In this document: piece by piece, positions 8,379-16,416 of the stretch | How positions within the stretch are numbered: the first letter of the stretch is position 1 | How the letters are laid out: the number at the start of each line of letters is the position of its first letter | From: Nocardioides sp. | Lineage (GTDB): Bacteria; Actinomycetota; Actinomycetes; Propionibacteriales; Nocardioidaceae | Length of the DNA: 47,938 nt | Direction of reading: 5' to 3' | NCBI GenBank assembly: GCA_003519585.1 | Contig: DOWL01000175.1 | Location: forward strand, 1 to 47,938 | Position numbers and translations under genes: made by a program | Notes under the pieces: generated by a model | What the model was told of the DNA's origin: nothing | The model's database searches: none | The model's input: only the letters and a program-made list of their open reading frames with translations

Positions 8379-9976
8379 GCGTGGTCCTCGCGCCTCTTGC
8401 TGAACCGGTCCAGCACGTTCTGGGTGATCTGTTCGGTGAACGGGTCGCGATGGATGAGGCCGTTGACCCATTCGGTCGATCCCGCGTTGAAGACCTGGCC
8501 GCGACCGCGGGTGAAGCTGGCCATCATGCCCGCTCCGAGACCGCCGCGAAAACGCTCAGGGATGTCGTCTCCCCATAAGGCCGTCAACAGGCCGTCGAGT
8601 TCGTCGATGGGCGCCCCGATGGGGACCTGTCCGTCCCAGCGATCGGTCTCGCCCATGACGGCCGGGGTGAGGGCCAGGATCTCCAGGTCGTCTGGAGCAC
8701 CGTCCGTGTACGTCGGGTGAGGCAGCCCGTTGCGGAAGGTGTAGTCCACACCGTCGAGCTCGAACGCCGCGACGCAGATCGGTGCCGCGCCGAAGACGTC
8801 CCCGTAGTACAGGTCGGTGTCGGCGAACGCCCAGTGGTGCGGCCGGTAGACCGTGTAGCCGCCGGTGCTGCGCGGCGTGGTCGCGCCGTAGCGGTTGTAG
8901 ACACCTCCGAGGCCGGTCAGGCCCATCGTGGCTGCCCCGGGCCGGCCGACGAACGGCGCATCCCACGCCGTGGTGACCCGGGTCGGGTCGGTGGCCATCA
9001 TCGGGTCCAGGCTGGGGTCCTTGTAGCAGGACTGCTGCCGGCCCTCGATGTCGAGCCGGATCTGCCAGATGTAGTTGCCGGCGAAGCGGGCCAGGTTGCC
9101 CCCGGACTCGACGAACTCGTCGACGACGTCGCGCATCTCCCACGACCAGTACTCGTCGTGCCCGACCAACACCACTGCGGCATAGCCCTCCAGGGCCTTC
9201 GGATCCGCATGCAGATCCTGCTGGGTCAGGTAGTCGAAGGCGTAGCCCCGCTGCTCCGCCCACACCACGAACGGGCGCTCGTAGCTGGCCCAGAAGGCAT
9301 CGGCGTGGTGCCGGGAGTAGCCGTGGACGTGCGCCCATTCGTACGTCGGATGGCGGGGTTCGTAGCCCGGTCCCGGAGTGGCCGGGTTGGAGTTGCGGGG
9401 CGCGCCGGGCGGCAGCCGGAGCATGCCCCGGGCGATCGGTCTCTCGGTCGACACGACCGGGGACGGCAGGTCGACGTACGGATCCTCACCCAGGCCGCGG
9501 TAATGGTTCGCTCCGCCCCAGTCGTTGTAGGCGTTCATCGTGCTGGTCGACAGCACCAGCGCCAGCTCAGCCCGCGGTTCACGAGAGCGGACCACGAAGA
9601 AGCCCTCTCGCTCGTGGCGACGCCCGTCGTGCACGATCGACACGGTGATCAGATAGAGCCCCGACCGCCACGCCTCGTCGACCGGCACGGTGAACGCGAC
9701 CGGCCATCCGCACCCGACCCGGTAGGCGTCCTTCGGCGTCTCGTGCGCAGTTCCCGGCAAGCCGGTCGCGCACCACACCTGCACCGGCTCGGCCCCGTCC
9801 CGGACCACGCTGACGTCGTACTCGCTCGCAGTGGTGTGGACGCTGACCGCAACCTCGTCGCCGGACAGGTAGCTGTAGCGGTCGGCGTAGCACCAGATCT
9901 CGGGGACGCGGTGGTCGCCCGACGGCGTCTCAACGGCGAAGCCCGGGATGGACCAGGCGGAGCGGGCGACAGGCAT
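8375..9976 (-). CDS. N,N-dimethylformamidase beta-subunit-like protein
   Basis: 533 residues. The ATG shares one base with the permease stop (TGATG), and the gene ends in a 4-base overlap with the cupin, so the operon is coupled. The sequence matches the large-subunit C-terminal domain of dimethylformamidase: LSTSTMNAYNDWGG, YEWAHVHGYSRHHAD, FDYLTQQDLHADP, VLVGHDEYWSWEMRDVVDEF, then GGNLARFAGNYIWQIR. The characterised Paracoccus enzyme is a mononuclear iron amidohydrolase with two Tyr and one carboxylate ligand; many Tyr and Asp/Glu are conserved-looking here, but I cannot assign ligands without alignment. No separate small subunit is encoded nearby. It likely hydrolyses a C-N bond of an amide or substituted formamide imported by the neighbouring permease. 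Confidence 0.8.
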   Translation of the reverse strand: MPVARSAWSIPGFAVETPSGDHRVPEIWCYADRYSYLSGDEVAVSVHTTASEYDVSVVRDGAEPVQVWCATGLPGTAHETPKDAYRVGCGWPVAFTVPVDEAWRSGLYLITVSIVHDGRRHEREGFFVVRSREPRAELALVLSTSTMNAYNDWGGANHYRGLGEDPYVDLPSPVVSTERPIARGMLRLPPGAPRNSNPATPGPGYEPRHPTYEWAHVHGYSRHHADAFWASYERPFVVWAEQRGYAFDYLTQQDLHADPKALEGYAAVVLVGHDEYWSWEMRDVVDEFVESGGNLARFAGNYIWQIRLDIEGRQQSCYKDPSLDPMMATDPTRVTTAWDAPFVGRPGAATMGLTGLGGVYNRYGATTPRSTGGYTVYRPHHWAFADTDLYYGDVFGAAPICVAAFELDGVDYTFRNGLPHPTYTDGAPDDLEILALTPAVMGETDRWDGQVPIGAPIDELDGLLTALWGDDIPERFRGGLGAGMMASFTRGRGQVFNAGSTEWVNGLIHRDPFTEQITQNVLDRFSKRREDHA

Positions 9977-11430
9977 CAGGCGGCCTCCGGGCTTCCGCCG
10001 CCGAGCCGCACGAAGGCCTCGGGACGCCTGGCCTTCAGCACCTGCGCGCGGACGACGCCGGCGACGAACGCCACGATGAGCGGCACGTTGATCAGGATGT
10101 TGCCGACCGGGCCGAGCCCGGTCAGCAGGCTCAACTTCGAGCACACCAGGTAGAGCACGGCACCGATCAGCACCACCGAGAGGGCGGGCGCGATCAGCCG
10201 GTGCCACAGGTCTTCCGAGCCGTGCGCACCCAGGAATCTGATCACCGCGACGGAGGTCAGGAGCTGCAGCACCAGAACCGCGACCAACGTGGGGGTGTTC
10301 GTCCAGATCACCACCTGCGTGTACGGATCCAGCGACGACAGGCCGAACGCCGCGACGGCTCCGACCACGAGGACTCCCTGCACCACGACCGCGACCGTGG
10401 GACTGGACGACCTCGGATCGGTGTGCGCCAGCCGCGCGGGCAGCAGCCCTTCCCGCCCGAGAGCGAACAGATACCGCGAGCCGGCGTTGTGCAGCGCGAG
10501 CACGCCGGCGAAGAAGCTGGTGACGATCAGCACCAGCATCACGTCCGTCGCCGCGGTGCCCAGGTATTGCTGGTTGATCCCGAACACCAGGGTCGACGGA
10601 TCACCCGCGAGCGCGTCGGCCAGCGCGCCCGGGCCGATGGCCATCAGCAGGATCCACGACGTGAACGTGTACACCGCCGCAAGCAGGAACACCGCGATGT
10701 ACGTCGCGCGGGGGACGGTCCTACGCGGGTCGCGTGCCTCCTCGGCGTACACCGCCGTCTGCTCGAATCCGACGTAGACCACGAAGGTGATCACGAAGAG
10801 CGACCCCATCGCCGACGTCGACCAGGTCGACGGGTCGAAACCCTTCAGGCTCAGCCCTTCGGGAGCGCCCTTGACCAGGATCGCCGCCGACAGCAGCGCC
10901 AGCAGACCGACCTCACCCAACAGCAGGACCGCCAGCACCCGCGCCCCGAGGTCCACTCGGCAGTAGGACACCACGGCGATGATCAGCCCGAGCGCTACGG
11001 CGCAGACTCCCCAGGAGACCGTGACGCCCACCAGCTGATCCAGCGCGGTCGAGGCGAAGAGTCCGGCCGCACTGCAGAAGCCGATCTCGCCCAGCGTGTA
11101 GCCGACGTAGGCGACCATGGCCGACCCAGCGCCCACCGTGCCCCCGAGCCCACGGGTGATGTAGGCGTAGAAGGCTCCCGCATTCTGGACGTACCTGCTC
11201 ATCGCGGTGAAGCCCACCGCGAAGACCGCGCAGACGATCCCCGCCACGAGGTACGCCACCGGTGCGGTCTGCCCACCGAGCAGGAACGCCAACGGCGCGA
11301 ACCCTGCCATCACCGTCAACGGCGCTGCCGCCGAGACGACGAAGAACACCAGATGGCGCGTGCCGATCGCACCTCTTCTCAGGCTGCTTGAACGCTGCTC
11401 AACCGTTTCGTCCACCACCGTGGGCTCCAT
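9976..11430 (-). CDS. APC-superfamily amino acid/amine permease
   Basis: A 484-residue membrane protein with about 12 hydrophobic segments. The first helix region, HLVFFVVSAAAPLTVMAG, and the later GFEQTAVYAEEARDPRRTVPRA are typical of the amino acid-polyamine-organocation superfamily; the latter is the conserved loop after helix 6. A GGAGGG ribosome-binding site lies six bases before the ATG. It is the first gene of the minus-strand operon and its promoter region holds two palindromes shared with the divergent TetR gene. It probably imports the guanidino, amine or amide compound broken down by the downstream enzymes. The exact substrate is unknown. Confidence 0.88.
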   Translation of the reverse strand: MEPTVVDETVEQRSSSLRRGAIGTRHLVFFVVSAAAPLTVMAGFAPLAFLLGGQTAPVAYLVAGIVCAVFAVGFTAMSRYVQNAGAFYAYITRGLGGTVGAGSAMVAYVGYTLGEIGFCSAAGLFASTALDQLVGVTVSWGVCAVALGLIIAVVSYCRVDLGARVLAVLLLGEVGLLALLSAAILVKGAPEGLSLKGFDPSTWSTSAMGSLFVITFVVYVGFEQTAVYAEEARDPRRTVPRATYIAVFLLAAVYTFTSWILLMAIGPGALADALAGDPSTLVFGINQQYLGTAATDVMLVLIVTSFFAGVLALHNAGSRYLFALGREGLLPARLAHTDPRSSSPTVAVVVQGVLVVGAVAAFGLSSLDPYTQVVIWTNTPTLVAVLVLQLLTSVAVIRFLGAHGSEDLWHRLIAPALSVVLIGAVLYLVCSKLSLLTGLGPVGNILINVPLIVAFVAGVVRAQVLKARRPEAFVRLGGGSPEAA

Positions 11431-11451
11431 GCTCTGTCCCTCCAGAACCAG

Positions 11452-11473
11452 CAGCCTATCAATCGATAGGCTG
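11452..11473. promoter_or_regulatory. Putative TetR operator, site 1
   Basis: A perfect 22-base palindrome: CAGCCTATC, a four-base spacer AATC, then GATAGGCTG. It lies 22 bases upstream of the permease start. Half-site length and short spacing fit TetR-family operators. A second related site lies about 60 bases away beside the divergent TetR gene, so the likely binder is that TetR protein. Confidence 0.7.
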
Positions 11474-11513
11474 AGCAGGAAGATAGCGGACGGTGGCGAG
11501 CTTGGGAAGGGGT

Positions 11514-11535
11514 TGGGCTATCGATTGATAGGCTG
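11514..11535. promoter_or_regulatory. Putative TetR operator, site 2
   Basis: The core CTATC-GATT-GATAG repeats the core of site 1 in inverted orientation: a 17-base stretch ending in GATAGGCT is the exact reverse complement of 11453-11469. The left half-site is less perfect, with 6 of 9 bases matching. It is centred about 40 bases upstream of the TetR start, suited to autorepression. Confidence 0.65.
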
Positions 11536-11563
11536 CCCGGAACGACGTTCGGAGGAGACCCCG

Positions 11564-12244
11564 ATGACCCGCACCCAGAAGGTCGGCTCGCCGCCCACCA
11601 CGGAGCTGATCCTGCGTGAGGCGGCACGGCTGTTCTCCTCCAAGGGTTTTCACGGGACCTCCACCCGCGAGATCGCCGATGCCGTGGGCATTCGGCAGCC
11701 CTCGCTGTTCCACCACTTCCCTTCCAAGCACGCCATCGCCGAGGCCCTGTTCCAGTACGACTACGACCGATCTCCGGGCCTCCAGCTCCGTCCCGAGCTA
11801 CCTGACGCCACGCCGCCGGTGCGGCTGTTCCAGATCACCCGCCGCGAAGTGCTTGTCGAGCTCACCAGCGCCTACGACCTGCGTGGGCTGTACCTCAGCG
11901 CGCTGATGGACGACCCCGAGTTCGCGCACTGGCGGGCCACCTACGAGCAGTCACTGAGCGCCGCGGGCGACCTGATCAGGGAGGGCATCAAGACCGGCGA
12001 CTTCGTCGACAAGGATCCGACCATGGCCGTCGAGATCCTCGATGCGCTGGTCAACCAGGCGGTGCGATGGGCTCCCCGGCACCGCGACCTCTCCCTGCCC
12101 GACGAAGCCGCCGAGATGGCGCTGCGCCTGGTCATCAAGCGTCCCAGCCGCATCCCGGCCATCCGTCGCGAGGCCGACCGGCTACTCGTCGCCGCCGGCA
12201 CCCCCTGGCCCGAAGAGATCGCGCTGGCCACGCAGACCCGGTGA
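11564..12244 (+). CDS. TetR-family transcriptional regulator
   Basis: 226 residues. The ATG is supported by GGAGGA eight bases upstream; longer in-frame versions run back through the operator region and are rejected. The N-terminal helix-turn-helix is clear: TELILREAARLFSSKGFHGTSTREIADAVGIRQPSLFHHFPSK, split over residues 12-55, with the classic 'HHFPSK' end. The C-terminal ligand domain is divergent, as usual. Its position divergent from the permease-formamidase-cupin-ureohydrolase operon, with two palindromes between, indicates a local repressor whose ligand is probably the transported compound. The last 63 bases overlap the 3' end of the M6 peptidase gene on the other strand. Confidence 0.9.
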   Translation: MTRTQKVGSPPTTELILREAARLFSSKGFHGTSTREIADAVGIRQPSLFHHFPSKHAIAEALFQYDYDRSPGLQLRPELPDATPPVRLFQITRREVLVELTSAYDLRGLYLSALMDDPEFAHWRATYEQSLSAAGDLIREGIKTGDFVDKDPTMAVEILDALVNQAVRWAPRHRDLSLPDEAAEMALRLVIKRPSRIPAIRREADRLLVAAGTPWPEEIALATQTR

Positions 12245-13666
12245 AGCCGTCGCAGCAGTCGTAACCGTCATCGTCGGGCCAGAGGCGGAGACGGCGACGA
12301 TCTCCAGCGCGGAGGGGCTTCCGTCCCACCAGCGGCTGCTCGGCCTGGTGGCCTTGCCGAACTTGCCGACGGTCGCGTCGAACAGGTCGCCGGCGTCGCC
12401 GAAGTTGACGCCGTGCTCCAAGTCGAAGCGGTTGTCGGCCTGTTCGAGCGAGCACTCGTAGTGGTGTGCGGTTGTCATCTGCTCGTCGTTGTTGGTGGCC
12501 GCCTCGTCGACGTGCCAGATCGCCAGTCCGCCGTCCGGCAGCGCGGCGTCGCGGCCGGCGCGTTGGCGGTTCTCGAGGATGAAGTACTCGCGCGCGTTCT
12601 TGCGGTGGATGAGGAAGTCGTTGGTCCCGGCCTTGACGGTCGCGGTACTCGCCGGCGCGATGCTCGTGACGTTGTTGCTCCACCCCGCCTTGTACTTCAG
12701 GTACGCCGACACGTGCGCCGGGTTGGTGTCGCTGGCTCCGGAGCACATCAGGCAGTAGTTGCCGATGCCCTTGCTCTCGTAGCCGTAGTCGTAGAGGTCG
12801 GGGAAGTCGCAGACCATGTGCCCGTTCTCGTGGCAGAACGTGCGCAACGTGAGCCGGTCGCCGATGTCGGTGATCTGGTAGTCGGAGATCGTGATGCCGG
12901 GCGCCGCCTGGAACGGCGCGTCGAGCCGCCACGAGTGCGGCCAGAGCCCCTTGGACCAATTGTTGCTGCGCTTGCCGGCGTAGAAGACGCTCGTCGCGTA
13001 GACGAAGCCCTGGTCGTCGGTGGTCAGCGGGCTGAAGTCGAACCCGGTCGCCTTCAGGTGCGCGAGGGCCTCCCCGATCAGCTCCTGCGCCCGCTGCGGG
13101 TACGGCACCGTCTCGTTGGTGTAGTAGCTGCGGTCGCGCCGCGCGCGGTAGTAGGCGGTGACGACGTTGCGATAGCGCAACTTCCCCGCGGACACCTCGA
13201 GGAAATAGTCGTAGGCGGAGCCGTTGTTGCCGAAACCCCGGTAGCCCGGCTCGTTGCAGAACGCGTCGACCTCGTCGCGGTCGATGGTGGCGGGGAAGTC
13301 GCGGAAGTCCACGAGAAGGCAGAGTCCGACGTAGTCGCCCACGGTCCCACTCGGCGGCGGAGCGGCCTCGGGCCCGTCGCCGACCGGAGCGCCGATGCGG
13401 CGCTCGGCGAGCCGCTCCTGCCAACGCGTGTGACCGGCAGCGAGAGGCGAGGCGAAAGGTTCGGCGCGGGCGATCTCGGCGTCGCCGCGCAGTTGCGGCA
13501 TGCGGTCGGCGTACACGAAGAAGCCGGTCTGCGGATCCTGGACGACCGCCTGGCCGTCGAGCGTCTCGAAGGCGGCGGCGAACTGGTTGCCCCAGCCGCG
13601 GACCCGGACCTCCGTGTCGTCCGGGTTGTGGAAGGTGAACTCTTGACCGTCGTATGGAAGTGGCAT
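12182..13666 (-). CDS. M6-family metalloprotease (immune inhibitor A-like)
   Basis: 494 residues, ATG preceded by a GAGGAG ribosome-binding site. The zinc-binding motif is FCHENGHMVCDFPDLYDYG (HExxH, with the downstream Asp typical of M6 peptidases). This is followed by GIGNYCLMCSG, the likely Met-turn region. An N-terminal stretch, EVRVRGWGNQFAAAFETLDGQAVV, matches the usual M6 propeptide-type domain. Family members are normally secreted zinc endopeptidases, yet no signal peptide is visible: the N-terminus is MPLPYDGQEFTFHNPDD. It may be cytoplasmic or exported by a route I cannot see. A C-terminal Gly/Arg tail extends into the antisense overlap with the TetR gene. Confidence 0.85.
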   Translation of the reverse strand: MPLPYDGQEFTFHNPDDTEVRVRGWGNQFAAAFETLDGQAVVQDPQTGFFVYADRMPQLRGDAEIARAEPFASPLAAGHTRWQERLAERRIGAPVGDGPEAAPPPSGTVGDYVGLCLLVDFRDFPATIDRDEVDAFCNEPGYRGFGNNGSAYDYFLEVSAGKLRYRNVVTAYYRARRDRSYYTNETVPYPQRAQELIGEALAHLKATGFDFSPLTTDDQGFVYATSVFYAGKRSNNWSKGLWPHSWRLDAPFQAAPGITISDYQITDIGDRLTLRTFCHENGHMVCDFPDLYDYGYESKGIGNYCLMCSGASDTNPAHVSAYLKYKAGWSNNVTSIAPASTATVKAGTNDFLIHRKNAREYFILENRQRAGRDAALPDGGLAIWHVDEAATNNDEQMTTAHHYECSLEQADNRFDLEHGVNFGDAGDLFDATVGKFGKATRPSSRWWDGSPSALEIVAVSASGPTMTVTTAATASPGLRGQRDLFGPGGAGGDE

Positions 13667-13760
13667 CGGCTGGCTCCTCAGCGAGTAGTGGACCTGACTG
13701 TCCGTTTCGCTGTCGGATCACCCGACGGGACCTTTTGATACGCCGGGCAAGAATCGAGCC

Positions 13761-14108
13761 GTGGCGGTAGAGGTCGACCCGGATCGGTTCGAGGAGATGG
13801 TGACCGAGGCGCTCGACGGGCTGCCCGACGACCTCGGTGAGCTGATGAGCAACGTGGCGGTGACCGTGCAGCACACGCCAGGCCCGCGCGGGCTGCTCGG
13901 GCTCTACCGCGGCATCCCGCTCTCACGACGGACGACGTCGTCGTACGCCGGCGTGCTCCCCGACCAGATCACCATCTACCGGCTCGCGATCTGTGCGATC
14001 TGCCGCACCGATGCCGAGGTCGTGGAGCAGGTACGGCGCACCGTGATCCACGAGGTCGGACACCACTTCGGCATCGGCGACAAACGGCTGCGCGAGCTGG
14101 GCTGGTGA
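13761..14108 (+). CDS. Zincin-like metallopeptidase (PF06262 type)
   Basis: 115 residues from a GTG, divergent from the M6 gene with 94 bases between them. The C-terminal VRRTVIHEVGHHFGIGDKRLRELG contains an HExxH zinc site (HEVGH) and matches the short 'metallopeptidase family' proteins common in actinobacteria. The N-terminal part, FEEMVTEALDGLPDDLGELMSNVAV, is also typical, and 115 residues is the normal size. These proteins are widespread and small, but their substrates are largely unknown. No signal peptide is present, so it is expected in the cytoplasm. Confidence 0.85.
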   Translation: MAVEVDPDRFEEMVTEALDGLPDDLGELMSNVAVTVQHTPGPRGLLGLYRGIPLSRRTTSSYAGVLPDQITIYRLAICAICRTDAEVVEQVRRTVIHEVGHHFGIGDKRLRELGW

Positions 14109-14116
14109 CGAGGTGA

Positions 14117-14788
14117 CTAGGAACGACGCTCGTAACGCCGCGGCTTGAGCCGTTCGGGCGCATCGTCGGCGTCGAAGAACTCGCAGGTGAACTCGCCGTC
14201 GTAGCCGAACAGGAAGCCGAAGACCGGGTTGACCACCTCGAGGTCGATCCGGAAGACACCGGCCTCGTCGTCGTACTGCTCCCGCAGGTCGGCGCGACCG
14301 CTGAACAGCATGGGGAAGCGGAAGCCGACGACGCCCTCGTAGAAGCGCTGGGCGTCCGAGCGGAGGTGCAGGCTGCCGTCGGGTTCAGCGCGCAGCTCCA
14401 GATCGACCGCCAGGTGCTGGTGGGTGCCGAGGTAGTCGACGACACCGCCGCCGGCGGCACTGATCATGGTCGCGTCGAAGCGGCGGGTGCGGCCCCGCAG
14501 GTCGTACTCGCGGACGAAGGTCACCGCCTCGCGGCCGAGCGGGTCGCGGTAGGGGTAGTTGTGGATCACGAACGGCACGTCGGAACCGGTGTCGGGCACC
14601 AGGATGTTGCGGAGCCGGCCGAACTGCAGGAACGGCGCCGTCCACCACGGACCGCGCCGGATCCGGCTCATGGTGCCGCGCCCCACGCAGCCGTAGCCGG
14701 CGTCGAGGCCCACGCCGAAGCGGCGCTGGAGCATCGGATGCAGCCGACCGAACTCCTCCCCCATCGCCTGCTCGAAGATGCTGGTCAC
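14117..14788 (-). CDS. DUF4166 domain-containing protein
   Basis: 223 residues. The GTG start overlaps the upstream SRPBCC stop (GTGA). The start SIFEQAMGEEFGRLHPMLQRRFG, then GCVGRGTMSRI and FVREYDLRG, is the DUF4166 pattern. That domain is found alone or fused to short-chain or saccharopine-type dehydrogenases. Its function is not established. The coupling to a START/SRPBCC-like lipid-binding protein suggests that both handle a hydrophobic compound; that is context-based inference. Confidence 0.75.
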   Translation of the reverse strand: MTSIFEQAMGEEFGRLHPMLQRRFGVGLDAGYGCVGRGTMSRIRRGPWWTAPFLQFGRLRNILVPDTGSDVPFVIHNYPYRDPLGREAVTFVREYDLRGRTRRFDATMISAAGGGVVDYLGTHQHLAVDLELRAEPDGSLHLRSDAQRFYEGVVGFRFPMLFSGRADLREQYDDEAGVFRIDLEVVNPVFGFLFGYDGEFTCEFFDADDAPERLKPRRYERRS

Positions 14789-15333
14789 GGCGCCTCCCGT
14801 CGGCAGCGGGCGGCCCGGGGCCGGTCGGCCCGCCACAGCCACAGCACCGAGTGCAGCGGCCACCGCTCCGGCTCCTCGCCCCGCTCGGCCCAGATGCGGA
14901 GCCGGTCGAAGCTCCAGGCAGTCAGCCAGCCGATCAGCCGGCGCAGCACGAGCCGGTCGGCCAGCCCGCCCCAGCCCGGCCGATAGTCGTAGCCGGTCGT
15001 GAACCGTACGCCGTCACCGAGCGGCTCGTAGCGCCAGTAGCCCCGGCCGTCGCCGAGCGGCGAGAGCCGGTCGGGCGTCGTGAACTGCAGCGCCGACGTA
15101 CGGGTGCCGTCGGGACGGTGCTTCTCGCCGATCGAGGTGCCCGTCCCCGCCAGCACGTGACCGGGGAGCCGGAGCTCGTAGCGGAACTGCTGACCTCCGC
15201 CGGGCAGAATCGCGAACGGCTCGATCGAGCTGAACCGCAGGTCCCAGCGCGGATGCAGCTCGGTGTCCTGAGTCAGCCGCCACACCTCGTCCATCGGCGC
15301 GGCGATGTCGATGGAGACGAAGATCGGCTGCAC
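14785..15333 (-). CDS. SRPBCC (START-like) family protein
   Basis: 182 residues. The opening IFVSIDIAAPMDEVWRLTQDTELHPRWDLRF is typical of polyketide-cyclase/START-like folds, which form a deep hydrophobic cavity. The later GRGYWRYEPLGDGVRFTTGYDY fits strands of the same fold. The last 50 residues are helical and basic and extend beyond the core fold. It sits between a TetR C-terminal-like gene (9-base gap) and DUF4166 (4-base overlap). Ligand unknown. Confidence 0.75.
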   Translation of the reverse strand: MQPIFVSIDIAAPMDEVWRLTQDTELHPRWDLRFSSIEPFAILPGGGQQFRYELRLPGHVLAGTGTSIGEKHRPDGTRTSALQFTTPDRLSPLGDGRGYWRYEPLGDGVRFTTGYDYRPGWGGLADRLVLRRLIGWLTAWSFDRLRIWAERGEEPERWPLHSVLWLWRADRPRAARCRREAP

Positions 15334-15342
15334 GAGCAGCCG

Positions 15343-15837
15343 TCAGCCGTCGACGCGCTGGCGCAGGCCGGCGACGAGCAGCCCGTGGCCGAACTCGAAC
15401 TGCTCGGCCACGCTCGGGTAGAGCTCGTTGGCCAGCCGGACTGTCCGCGGGAACTGCTCCGGCGAAGCGGTGAGGTAGTCGGCGCGCCACCGACGGTGCC
15501 GGCTGTCCTCCTCGTCCGGGGACGGCGCCGGCTCGATGGCGTCGATCGCTGCCGACCCGACCGTGAACTCGTGGAGAGCGTGGCCGAGCAGCCGCTCGGT
15601 GAACGCGCGCTCGTTGTCCATCCGCGACGGCCCGGAGGCCATCATCCGCGCGGCCCCCGGATGTGCCATCAGCACCTGGCACAAGTCCTGGCAGACGACG
15701 GTGGCACCGTCGAGTCCCGCGCCCTCGCCGAGGGCCGGCATCGCTTCGACCAGGCTCGCCAGGATGCTGTCGGCGGCCTCGCGCAGCGGCCCGTCCATGT
15801 CGCGGCTGAGCCGCCCCGCGCGCGTCGCAGTGGGCAT
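15343..15837 (-). CDS. TetR C-terminal-domain-like protein lacking a DNA-binding domain
   Basis: 164 residues. The ATG has an excellent ribosome-binding site (GAGAGGAGG about 5 bases upstream), so it appears to be a genuine start. The helical sequence ends FEFGHGLLVAGLRQRVDG, the way many TetR ligand-binding domains end, and the middle (LYPSVAEQFEFG) fits as well. No helix-turn-helix is encoded: the residues before the domain amount to about 20, and the upstream DNA in the three minus frames shows no HTH-like sequence. It may be a truncated regulator that has gained its own start, or a ligand-binding partner of another protein. It heads a three-gene unit with SRPBCC and DUF4166. Confidence 0.6.
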   Translation of the reverse strand: MPTATRAGRLSRDMDGPLREAADSILASLVEAMPALGEGAGLDGATVVCQDLCQVLMAHPGAARMMASGPSRMDNERAFTERLLGHALHEFTVGSAAIDAIEPAPSPDEEDSRHRRWRADYLTASPEQFPRTVRLANELYPSVAEQFEFGHGLLVAGLRQRVDG

Positions 15838-16109
15838 CGAGCCTCCTCTCTGGACGGGGTGAGGCGAGCCCAGCGTAGGCGGTGGAGCGCAGCTCAGTCG
15901 TAGAGGCGGGCCTTGCGAGCCGATCGAGGCACACCTCTCCCGACGACGGGAGCATCGTGATCGCCGGTACGTCGCCGGAGCATCCTCCGGTCCCCTCCGA
16001 CACCGAGCAGGCCCTCGCCAATCGACACCGGGTCACGCTCGCTCCGGACAGCGTGCTCGCGGGCCTGTTCAGGGCCTTCGTCAACGCCTGCGCAGGGGCG
16101 CGCCGCGGG
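15838..16109. other. Intergenic stretch with no convincing gene
   Basis: About 270 bases between the headless TetR gene and the small lipoprotein gene. Short frames exist on both strands, but none has a ribosome-binding site or a recognisable domain. A plus-strand phrase around 16020-16090 (RVTLAPDSVLAGLFRAFVNA) looks protein-like, so this could be another worn gene remnant. It also serves as the upstream region of the TetR C-domain gene. Confidence 0.4.
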
Positions 16110-16331
16110 TCAGTTGTCGGAGTCCTCTGAGGCGTTGTCCTCGACCTGACCGGGGTCGGTCTCGCCCTCGTCGTCGTCGGGGGCGTTGTCGCCGTCCTGG
16201 TCCTCGACGTTCTCGTCGACATCGCCCTCGTTGCCGTCACCGGAGCAGGCGGCGAGCCCGCCGAGAAGGGCGACGCCCGTGGTCGCCGCGACGACCATGC
16301 GCAGGGCGGAACGACGCTGGATCTGACGCAT
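16110..16331 (-). CDS. Small acidic lipoprotein
   Basis: About 73 residues from the ATG (a GTG two codons upstream is also possible). The N-terminus has basic residues (MRQIQRRSALR), a hydrophobic core (MVVAATTGVALLGG) and a lipobox LAAC, so signal peptidase II would leave a lipidated Cys. The whole mature part is an Asp/Glu/Asn-rich, probably disordered tail (about 45 residues, with many DED and EDN steps). It resembles other short acidic actinobacterial lipoproteins of unknown role. No strong ribosome-binding site is visible. Confidence 0.6.
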   Translation of the reverse strand: MRQIQRRSALRMVVAATTGVALLGGLAACSGDGNEGDVDENVEDQDGDNAPDDDEGETDPGQVEDNASEDSDN

Positions 16332-16416
16332 TGCCACAGTGTCTCACGCGGACGCGCCCACCCGCTGCCTGGCTGGCGCGGGTCGCCAGCGCACGTGCAC
16401 CGGGGCCTGGTCGCCG

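Noticed and set aside
11207-11563. N-terminal extension of the TetR gene
   Set aside because: It would run through the permease start and both operators; the ATG at 11564 has GGAGGA upstream.
12413-13738. Plus-strand frame over the M6 peptidase
   Set aside because: Antisense shadow; the M6 frame has the HExxH motif and a ribosome-binding site.
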